Origin: Roseiconus nitratireducens
Lineage (GTDB): Bacteria; Planctomycetota; Planctomycetia; Pirellulales; Pirellulaceae
Reading direction: 5' to 3'
Length of the DNA stretch: 64,000 nt
Assembly: GCF_008629675.1 (NCBI RefSeq)
Contig: NZ_VWOX01000018.1
Coordinates: forward strand, 62,001 to 126,000
Of the stretch, positions 36,468 through 43,752 are shown piece by piece (position 1 is the stretch's first letter; the number at the start of each line of letters is the position of its first letter). The notes beneath the pieces are model-generated. The model had not been told where the DNA came from and searched no databases. It worked only from the letters and a program-made list of their open reading frames with translations. A program made the translations under genes and the position numbers.

Positions 36468-36562
36468 GACAGCGTTTCTTTGCGTGAGTCGCCCGGCGTT
36501 CGCCGCGGATTTTTTCGCATCCACCGGCGGCTGACGCCATGCCGCCCATCGCACTGCGAATC
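36468..36562 (-). repeat. Family B dispersed repeat
   Basis: About 95 bases between the lipoprotein gene and egtD. In reverse it reads from GCAGTGCGATGGGCGGCATG through the core GCCGCCGGT to a CGCAAAGAAACGCTGTC end. It matches copies at 48722-48815, 54156-54242 and 62330-62420. Confidence 0.8.
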
Positions 36563-36740
36563 GTCACGGGCGTGGTACACGGATTGCAACCCACCGTCCG
36601 TACCACGATCGATTTCGACCGCGCGGATTCTTCGCCGCGCCGATTGCGTCGTGATGCGTCGGACGCAGCATTTCGCGGTCAACTTGTCGCTGCGGTAGAC
36701 TGCCCCGACTCCAACGGAACCCGCCTCAACTGGATCTGCT

Positions 36741-37778
36741 ATGCCTGTCGGTACTTCGCCTGTCGGTACTTCCTCCGCCGGTCAAACGACGACCATCCCG
36801 GAACCACGCTCGCTTTCCGACGACGCCCAGCTTCGCGAGGACGTCTTGGCCGGTCTTTCCGAAATGCCGCGAGTGCTCTCCAGCAAGTACTTTTACGACA
36901 AACGTGGATCGTCGCTGTTCGACTCCATTTGCTCGCTGCCGGAATACTACCCGACACGGACTGAGACCGAGATCATGGAGCGTGATGCCGGCGCGATGGT
37001 GTCACAAATCGGTGAGGACGTTTGCATCGTCGAATACGGCAGCGGCAGCAGCGTCAAGACGCGGTTGCTGCTGGACCAAGTTGGGCCGCGGGCTAGCTAT
37101 GTCCCTGTCGACATCAGCGGAAAGCACTTGGCACAGACGGCGGAGGAGCTTTCCGATCGGTATCCGCGCATGCCGATCACGCCGGTGGTCGCTGACTTTA
37201 CCCAACCGTTCGAACTTCCCGGATGGGTCGCGGAGCACGAAAACGTGTGCTTCTACTTTCCCGGATCGACGATTGGCAACTTCACGCCCGATGAAGCGGT
37301 CGACCTGCTGAGGCGGATGCGTTGCCAGGGGCAAACCGCTTCAAACGAACCTTCAAAAACTGGTCTCTTGATCGGAGTCGATCTGCACAAAGACACGGGC
37401 GTCTTGGAGGCTGCCTACAATGACCGCGAGGGCGTGACCGCGGAATTCAATAAGAACATGTTGGTGCGAATCAATCGCGAGTTGGGAGCTGATTTTGATC
37501 TGGATCAATTCGGCCACACGGCCATTTACAATGAAGCCGCTCGCCGGATCGAAATGCGGCTGGTCAGCCTGACGCACCAAACCGTTCACCTCTGCGGACG
37601 CAGTTTTGAATTCGGTTGTGGTCAGACTATCCGCACCGAGTATTCGCACAAATACACGCTGGACGGATTCACCCAGCTGGCGGAGACGGCGGGTTGGTCG
37701 GTTCGTCAGGCGTGGACGGATCCGCAATCAAGGTTTTCGGTGCTGTTTTTTCGTGCTGCGGAATCGGATGACACCTGA
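36741..37778 (+). CDS. egtD: L-histidine N-alpha-methyltransferase
   Basis: 345 residues. EgtD motifs are present: SSKYFYDKRGSSLFDSICSL, PEYYPTRTETEIM, the SAM-binding EYGSGSSVKTRLLLD, YVPVDISGKHL and FFPGSTIGNF-like YFPGSTIGNFTPDEA. The enzyme trimethylates histidine to hercynine, the first step of ergothioneine synthesis. The first ten codons contain a 15-bp duplication (36744-36773) giving PVGTSPVGTS. egtB follows after 79 bases on the same strand. Confidence 0.95.
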   Translation: MPVGTSPVGTSSAGQTTTIPEPRSLSDDAQLREDVLAGLSEMPRVLSSKYFYDKRGSSLFDSICSLPEYYPTRTETEIMERDAGAMVSQIGEDVCIVEYGSGSSVKTRLLLDQVGPRASYVPVDISGKHLAQTAEELSDRYPRMPITPVVADFTQPFELPGWVAEHENVCFYFPGSTIGNFTPDEAVDLLRRMRCQGQTASNEPSKTGLLIGVDLHKDTGVLEAAYNDREGVTAEFNKNMLVRINRELGADFDLDQFGHTAIYNEAARRIEMRLVSLTHQTVHLCGRSFEFGCGQTIRTEYSHKYTLDGFTQLAETAGWSVRQAWTDPQSRFSVLFFRAAESDDT

Positions 37779-37857
37779 GGCGGCTCGCGAGAGCCGGCTC
37801 CTTTCCTGTGGCATCGCCCCGCGTTCCCCTTTCTTTTCGCTTTCGTCCGCTATCACC

Positions 37858-39195
37858 ATGTCGCGCACCATCACGACTGAGAACGCAACGCAAGATCCGA
37901 GCGCGCCGGATCCATCGGGCGTGGACGGCCAAGGTGAGGGTCTGAAGCAGCGGTTTCATCGTGTGCGTCAAGATTCGATGAGCATCACGGCGCTGTTGCA
38001 CGCGGAGGATTGCGTCATTCAATCGATGCCGGATGCCAGCCCGATTCGATGGCATCTGGCCCACACGACGTGGTTTTTTGAGACGTTCTTGCTGAAACCT
38101 CTGGCCGGTTATCAACCGGTCAATGAAGCGTTCGAGTACCTGTTCAATTCTTACTACAACTCCGTCGGAGCACAGTTTCCTCGGCACCGACGCGGACTGT
38201 TGTCGCGTCCGACGATGAAGTCCGTGTTCGAGTACCGGCAACAGGTCGATGCTGCGGTGATCGATTGGTTGTCCCGCCAGGAGCTTACTGCGGAGCAACG
38301 GGAGATATTGGAAGTCGGGCTCCATCATGAGCAGCAGCACCAAGAGCTGATGTTGACCGACGTCAAGCACCTGCTGTCATGCAATCCAATCTTCCCGGCC
38401 ATGTTCGATCATCCGGTCGCCGACCAGGCCTCACCTGCCTCCGTTGAATGGGTCGGTTTTGAAGGTGGCGTTCGCCGGATCGGACACGACGGAAATGGGT
38501 TTGCCTACGACAACGAATCGCCGCGTCACAAGGTGTACGTCCATCCGTTTCGGATTCAGTCGCGTCCGGTTTCCAACCGGGAATATTTGGCGTTCATCCA
38601 AGACGGTGGCTACCGACGACCGGAGCATTGGTTGTCGGCGGGATGGGCGGCGGTCCAGGAAGGCGATTGGCAGCATCCGCTGTATTGGTGCCGGCGGGAA
38701 GCTGAATGGCACGAATTCACTTTGGGCGGGTTGCGGCGGTTGGATCCCGCGGCGCCGGCGTGTCACCTCAGCTACTTTGAAGCGGACGCGTACGCACGCT
38801 GGTCGGGGCATCGGTTGCCGACCGAGGCCGAATGGGAAATCGCGTCCCAGGCCGCCGCACCAGAACAGATCTTGAAAGGTGCGAACCGCTTCGTTGATTC
38901 GGGGCGTCCGGTGCACCCAGAGTATGATCCGACCGACACGGCGGCATTGCGAGAACTCTTTGGTTGTCTTTGGCAATGGACGTCCAGCCAATACAGTCCC
39001 TATCCGGGCTATTCCGCCCCGGAGGGTGCGCTGGGTGAATACAACGGAAAGTTCATGTGCAACCAGTTTGTGTTGCGAGGATCTTCCTGCGCCACTTCGG
39101 CGAATCATGCCCGACGAACCTATCGCAACTTCTTTCCTCCAGAGGCGCGCTGGCAATTTACCGGGGTGCGTTTGGCATCCGACGGGGCCGAGTGA
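37858..39195 (+). CDS. egtB: Ergothioneine biosynthesis sulfoxide synthase
   Basis: 445 residues from ATG 37858. The N-terminal DinB-like domain holds the iron ligands His69 (WHLAHT), His157 and His161 (HHEQQHQE). The C-terminal domain is the FGE-sulfatase type fold: GGVRRIGHDGNGFAYDNESP, PVSNREYLAFI, RLPTEAEWEIA and ending NFFPPEARWQFTGVRLA. EgtB couples hercynine with cysteine or gamma-glutamylcysteine. No egtA, egtC or egtE is nearby. The next gene starts two bases after the stop. Confidence 0.95.
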   Translation: MSRTITTENATQDPSAPDPSGVDGQGEGLKQRFHRVRQDSMSITALLHAEDCVIQSMPDASPIRWHLAHTTWFFETFLLKPLAGYQPVNEAFEYLFNSYYNSVGAQFPRHRRGLLSRPTMKSVFEYRQQVDAAVIDWLSRQELTAEQREILEVGLHHEQQHQELMLTDVKHLLSCNPIFPAMFDHPVADQASPASVEWVGFEGGVRRIGHDGNGFAYDNESPRHKVYVHPFRIQSRPVSNREYLAFIQDGGYRRPEHWLSAGWAAVQEGDWQHPLYWCRREAEWHEFTLGGLRRLDPAAPACHLSYFEADAYARWSGHRLPTEAEWEIASQAAAPEQILKGANRFVDSGRPVHPEYDPTDTAALRELFGCLWQWTSSQYSPYPGYSAPEGALGEYNGKFMCNQFVLRGSSCATSANHARRTYRNFFPPEARWQFTGVRLASDGAE

Positions 39196-39196
39196 G

Positions 39197-39685
39197 ATGG
39201 AGCCATCCAAACGTCAGGGCCCTCAGGAATCTGTTTGGGATTATCCTCGCCCGCCACGATTGGAACGGACCAGCAAGACTATTCGCGTGGTGGTCGATGG
39301 ATTGACGATTGCCGAAACCAATCGGGCGATGCGGATGTTGGAAACGAGCCATCCGCCGGTTTACTACATCCCACCGGAAGACATGGATCTTCGTCGGTTG
39401 CGTCGCGAACCCGGCGGCAGCTTTTGCGAGTGGAAAGGACCCGCTTACTACTTCGCCATCGTGACGCCGCGGCGCGTGATCGGGAGAGCCGCCTGGTATT
39501 ACCCCGATCCGCCTGACCGGTACAGTGCGATGGCGGAGTACGTTGCGTTTTATCCCAGCAAGATCGACGCGGGATACGTTGACGGAATTGCTGTCGAAGC
39601 CCAGCCCGGCGACTTTTACGGCGGATGGATCACGCCCGACATCGTCGGGCCGTTCAAGGGCGGTCCCGGCACCATGGGTTGGTAA
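39197..39685 (+). CDS. DUF427 domain protein
   Basis: 162 residues from ATG 39197, one base after the egtB stop codon; the frame is open upstream but inside egtB. DUF427 features are the RVVVDGLTIAETNRAMRMLETSHPPVYYIPPEDMDL type segment (here in parts), CEWKGPAYYFAIV and the ending DIVGPFKGGPGTMGW. DUF427 proteins are small beta-rich proteins with no firm function. The tight placement suggests cotranslation with egtB and a part in ergothioneine use. Confidence 0.88.
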   Translation: MEPSKRQGPQESVWDYPRPPRLERTSKTIRVVVDGLTIAETNRAMRMLETSHPPVYYIPPEDMDLRRLRREPGGSFCEWKGPAYYFAIVTPRRVIGRAAWYYPDPPDRYSAMAEYVAFYPSKIDAGYVDGIAVEAQPGDFYGGWITPDIVGPFKGGPGTMGW

Positions 39686-39769
39686 GCTGTCGCGGATCGT
39701 TGGACAGGTTCCGAAACTGGCTGTGTTTGAGAACGCTCGTCACGGCCGCCACGTGCGCCAAACGCTTGG

Positions 39770-40825
39770 TCATTCGCGAGGATCGATGGTGCAAACGGCC
39801 TGCCCCGTCACCGCATTCGTCGGGATGTTTCCCCACTGTCGGCTATCCACCGACACGGGGACGTTGTCGCCCACGACAAACATCTTTCCCTCCGGAACGG
39901 TCAACGGATAGGCAACCGTCGACGACGCGGTATCGGCGCGGTACTCGATTTCTCGCCACACGCGCAATTGCAATTCGGAAGCGACTTGCGGAGAGACTCG
40001 CAGGGCGATCGGACGCGAGATCGACAGTGCGCCGGCCTCGAGATCCGACCCGTCGTTTCGAGTTGATTCGCGGGCGGCTCGCTGGGAGATTCGCCGTGAT
40101 CCGATCGAGATAGGGATCGGGGCGACGGCAAGATTGCCGGATTGGAAGAAGGCGACGCGTCCTTCATCTGACGCCGACGGCCACCTTCCGTCGGCTTCGG
40201 GCGTGACTTCCAGAACCAAGCGGTCGACCGGGCGCAGGCGGCGGTGCACGTCGGTATTGCTGGGGTAGTCATCCATCACCGCCGTTGGGTGTCCGCCAGA
40301 GTGCGGGTTGGCATAGCAGAACACCAGCCACGGCGATGTCGGATGCGGCCGGCGCCAATCGGTCGGGCCCGATGCCACGGGCACCAACGCGGGTCGGAGA
40401 GGGAAGGCGGAATCATCGCGAGCGGCCAGCAGGTCCTCCAAGCGTTGCTGGTTGACCAGCAGGTGCCCCTCGCGGACTTCCAGGCGGTCGCCCGCCAACG
40501 CGGCGATGCGTTTGATTCGAGCTTTTCCGGCCCAGTCGATTGCGACCACGTCGCCGATCGCCAAAGCGGACGCCGGAGGTTGGACCAGGCACAGGTCGCC
40601 TTCAACCAGTGTCGGTGTCATCGACGCCCCTTTGACCTGGAACACCATCCGGTCCGGCTGCGGACCCCGGCCAGCCCCCCCGTGACCGACGCGGAAGCCG
40701 ATTCGGTATCCGGCCGCGACGCATAGCACCGTGCACAGAGCAACCGCCAGGCACACCGCTACTGCAGCGAACCGAGAAAATCGCGTGGGGGCGGGACGGT
40801 GGGACTTCATGGGCTCCAGATTCAC
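39770..40825 (-). CDS. lepB: Signal peptidase I
   Basis: 351 residues from GTG 40825 (ATG 40810 also possible). One membrane segment (residues 20-45) is followed by the S26 catalytic Ser68 in GASMTPTL and Lys105 in RIKRIAALAGD. Box E, VVGDNVPVSVDSRQWG, lies close to the C-terminus. The roughly 190 residues between the Lys region and box E are much longer than in classical enzymes and include YANPHSGGHP. It cleaves signal peptides on the outer face of the membrane. Divergent from fabH. Confidence 0.88.
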   Translation of the reverse strand: MNLEPMKSHRPAPTRFSRFAAVAVCLAVALCTVLCVAAGYRIGFRVGHGGAGRGPQPDRMVFQVKGASMTPTLVEGDLCLVQPPASALAIGDVVAIDWAGKARIKRIAALAGDRLEVREGHLLVNQQRLEDLLAARDDSAFPLRPALVPVASGPTDWRRPHPTSPWLVFCYANPHSGGHPTAVMDDYPSNTDVHRRLRPVDRLVLEVTPEADGRWPSASDEGRVAFFQSGNLAVAPIPISIGSRRISQRAARESTRNDGSDLEAGALSISRPIALRVSPQVASELQLRVWREIEYRADTASSTVAYPLTVPEGKMFVVGDNVPVSVDSRQWGNIPTNAVTGQAVCTIDPRE

Positions 40826-40981
40826 CTGACGAAATCAGCGTCACACGGCTATACTGCCAACGCGGCGCTGACCGCAGCCATTTCCGAATTGCCAGAACAT
40901 TCGTCAATCGATGTCCGATCCGAGCACCGTCCCTTCACGTCAACGGCCCGCCCGCAAGCGAATTGGCAGCCAGTCCGTTGT

Positions 40982-41041
40982 CCGCCAGGCTGTTGACCGC
41001 CAGACTGTTGACCGCCAGACCGTTGACCGCCAGCCCTTGGT
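40982..41041 (+). repeat. 15-bp tandem repeat before or in the fabH start region
   Basis: Four units of 15 bases, CCGCCAGGCTGTTGA-like, lie end to end. If translated they give the pattern VDRQT repeated. They lie upstream of the likely fabH start. Confidence 0.85.
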
Positions 41042-41120
41042 ACCTGGACCGTTGAACGAGACCGACACCCAAGACACCGGGACACCTGCCGAAGCTCCAA
41101 CACGTGCGACCCGAGGACGC

Positions 41121-42149
41121 ATGGGGAGGGTGCCTGGCATCAAGATCCTCGGATCCGGGGCCTTCGTACCCGATAACGTTGTCACCAACGACGATTTAGC
41201 GGCGCTGGGCTGTGACAGCGAATGGATCGTTCGCCGCACCGGCATTCTACAGCGGCGGCACGCGACCGACGACCAAGCCACCAGTGACCTGTGCTATGAG
41301 GCGGCCGTGCGGTGTTTGGCCGACGCCGGGGTTTCCGCCGATGAGGTGGACCTGATCTTGGTGGGAACCATCACACCGGACCATTTCACGCCCTCGACCG
41401 CCTGCCACCTGCAACGACGGCTGGGGGCGTTCGCTGCGGCGATGGATGTGGGGGCCGCATGTGCCGGGTTCATGTACGCGCTGACCACGGGAGCCCAGTT
41501 CATCGCGACCGGCAATGCCAAGCGGGTGTTGGTGATCGGCGCCGATTTGATGAGCCGGACGGTGAATCCGGATGACAAAAAAACTTACCCGTTGTTCGGC
41601 GACGGGGCGGGCGCCGTGTTGATCGGTCCGGACGAATCGGCCGCGGAGCGTTCCGGTGACGATTTAGCCGACACCGACGGCCAAGCCGCCGGCATTCTCT
41701 CCTATCAGCTTGGCAGCGAGGGATGCGGTGGAGAGATGTTGTGCATCCCCGCCGGCGGGACACGTTTGCCCCTGACCGAGGAAACGCGACGCGACGGTCT
41801 GCAGTACCTGCGGATGGACGGAAGAAACGTGTTCAAGTGGGCCGTCCGGGTGTTTGACGAAAGTGCCAAGGACGTGCTTCAAGCGGCGGGGATCGGACCC
41901 GATGACCTGTCGATGGTGATCCTGCACCAGGCCAACCAACGCATCATCGATTCGGCGGTTTCCGATTTGGGAGTTCCGCCGGAGAAGGTGTTCGTCAATT
42001 TGGATCGCTACGGCAATACGTCCGGGGCTAGCATTCCCCTGGCGCTCGACGAAGCCTTCAAACAAGGCAAGATTGCGGCAGGCGACTACGTGCTGTTGTG
42101 CGGCTTCGGCAGCGGACTGGCTTGGGGCACTGCCCTGCTGCGGATCTGA
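41121..42149 (+). CDS. fabH: 3-oxoacyl-ACP synthase III
   Basis: 342 residues from ATG 41121. The catalytic Cys is then residue 114 (GAACAGFMYALTTG), very near Cys112 of the Escherichia coli enzyme; His is in VILHQANQRI and Asn in YGNTSGASIPLAL. GAGG lies just before this ATG. The frame is open to ATG 40911, which would add 70 low-complexity residues that the family lacks. FabH condenses acetyl-CoA with malonyl-ACP to begin fatty acid synthesis. A small hairpin at 42204-42222 follows before the convergent rnc. Confidence 0.92.
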   Translation: MGRVPGIKILGSGAFVPDNVVTNDDLAALGCDSEWIVRRTGILQRRHATDDQATSDLCYEAAVRCLADAGVSADEVDLILVGTITPDHFTPSTACHLQRRLGAFAAAMDVGAACAGFMYALTTGAQFIATGNAKRVLVIGADLMSRTVNPDDKKTYPLFGDGAGAVLIGPDESAAERSGDDLADTDGQAAGILSYQLGSEGCGGEMLCIPAGGTRLPLTEETRRDGLQYLRMDGRNVFKWAVRVFDESAKDVLQAAGIGPDDLSMVILHQANQRIIDSAVSDLGVPPEKVFVNLDRYGNTSGASIPLALDEAFKQGKIAAGDYVLLCGFGSGLAWGTALLRI

Positions 42150-42203
42150 TCGGGCGCCAGGGCGGCCGGGACAGCGCCGGTCAATCGTTGGTTTCCATTG
42201 TCG

Positions 42204-42222
42204 GCTTTCATTCCGTGAAAGC
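42204..42222. terminator. Short hairpin between convergent genes
   Basis: A perfect seven-base stem GCTTTCA-TTCCG-TGAAAGC sits between the fabH and rnc stops. It is preceded by TCG. There is no T run. A near-identical hairpin lies at 60031-60049, also between converging genes. Confidence 0.45.
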
Positions 42223-42270
42223 AGCGACGGCTGGCGGTACTGTTGCGGAGCAACCGCCAATTCTGCCGGA

Positions 42271-43329
42271 TCAAGCCGTCGGTGGCGGGTCTTCCAGCGG
42301 AAAAGGCAATGATTCGCCTTTGATTTCCGCCAGCGCGTTGGCCGCCGCTTTCTGCTCCGCTTCTTTCTTGTTGGTGCCCCAGGCCGCGGTGTATTCGCGC
42401 TGGTCGATCACCGCGCTGATCAGGAACACTTTGCGATGATCCGGGCCCGACTCTTTCTTCAGCCGGTACATCGGTGTGCAAGCAATGTCCCTTTGGGCCC
42501 GTTGCTGTAACGCTGACTTGTAGTTCGCAGCACCCTGACTTTCCACCGCCAGAGTGACTTCTTGTTTCAACCAGCGTTTCAGCCGGTCCCGCACAACCAG
42601 GTGACCGCCGTCCAGGTACAGGGCCGCGACGACCGATTCGAAAACGTCACTGACCAGGCTGCGTGGGTAACTGCGATTGCGGGTCACGCCGCGGCCGACG
42701 ATCAGGCAGCTGTCCAAGCCGATTTGGCAGGCGACCTTTCCACAGGTCCGGCGGCTGACGACGGCCGATTTGATCTTGGTCAGATCACCTTCGCTGTACT
42801 CGGGATACTCATCAAACAACCAGGCACAGACCACAAATCCCAACACCGCATCTCCCAAGAACTCCAGCCGTTCATTGCTGGCCAATCGATGGGAGGCGCC
42901 CGAGGCGTGCGTGAGGGCGAAACGCAACAGTTCCAGGTCTTCGAATTGATAGTCGATCAATTCCTGGCAACGGTGCAGTTTTTCGGCGTGGTCCGCCTCG
43001 CCGGACTCCCCCTTCGTCGGTCCGACCAGCCGGATTTCGTCTTGATACCGATCGACTTCAACCGACCGTGGTTGAGATGCCGACTCGGCGACACCGTCTT
43101 CCATCGACGATTCGCCCGATGCATCGGTGGATGTTCCATCGGTCGACGTGACGGGATCGGAATGGGTTGCAGCCCCAGCCGATTTGCGGCTGCCGGATTT
43201 GGACGACGATCCGTTGCCGGTGACCGGTGTGCCCAGTCCCGGAGGGCTCGCATCGGAGCGATCTTCGTCGCCACCGGAGGGACCGGTGGCATTCGCGTTG
43301 GGTGCAGAAGTCAAGTTCGTGGGGGTCAA
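42271..43329 (-). CDS. rnc: Ribonuclease III
   Basis: Up to 352 residues from TTG 43329; ATG 43104 is another possible start. The RNase III domain has NERLEFLGDAVLGFVV (signature), SEGDLTKIKSAVVSR and the metal-binding ESVVAALYLDGG. The C-terminal dsRNA-binding domain has KKEAEQKAAANALAEI. The first 115 residues before the domain are Ser/Thr/Gly/Asp-rich and are absent from the usual enzyme (about 225 residues). It processes rRNA and other double-stranded RNA. Convergent with fabH. Confidence 0.92.
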   Translation of the reverse strand: MTPTNLTSAPNANATGPSGGDEDRSDASPPGLGTPVTGNGSSSKSGSRKSAGAATHSDPVTSTDGTSTDASGESSMEDGVAESASQPRSVEVDRYQDEIRLVGPTKGESGEADHAEKLHRCQELIDYQFEDLELLRFALTHASGASHRLASNERLEFLGDAVLGFVVCAWLFDEYPEYSEGDLTKIKSAVVSRRTCGKVACQIGLDSCLIVGRGVTRNRSYPRSLVSDVFESVVAALYLDGGHLVVRDRLKRWLKQEVTLAVESQGAANYKSALQQRAQRDIACTPMYRLKKESGPDHRKVFLISAVIDQREYTAAWGTNKKEAEQKAAANALAEIKGESLPFPLEDPPPTA

Positions 43330-43752
43330 GTCAAAGGGAATGCGGGTTGGCGCTCGCGGTCAACTGCAAACCTTCGTTGCCCAAGAAGAATCGCCGGTTC
43401 GGCGTCGGGCAACTGCGAAGAGAAGGAGTTGTGACACGAGGCGGTCAACGACGAACGCTGCACGATGATCACGCAGCGCGTTTCGAAACCGTCCATGTCA
43501 CACGCCGGCGATCGGGTACCAACTCTGGCAGCCATTTCCCCCTCGGCCAATCCTGCCGGGAGACACAACTGCGTGGTTCATTCGACCCGCCCGCCGGTGT
43601 GCGACGTGTTCCGTACAAACTAGCAAGAAATCACCGCCAGGGGTAGCCGAATCGTCGCCGCCAGCGGCGGGACATTGCAGGCGGAAGCGAGAAAAAAATC
43701 GCGTTTTTTGCGCGCCACCGGCCGGGTTGGTCCCACTACCCTGGTGAAGCCA
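43330..43752. other. Divergent intergenic region, no gene seen
   Basis: 423 bases between rnc and the sigma-factor gene. Short open frames occur but none has family features. Near the right end an AAAAAAATCGCG/TTTTTTGCGCG stretch (43690-43712) could form a weak hairpin. It should carry both promoters. Confidence 0.45.
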
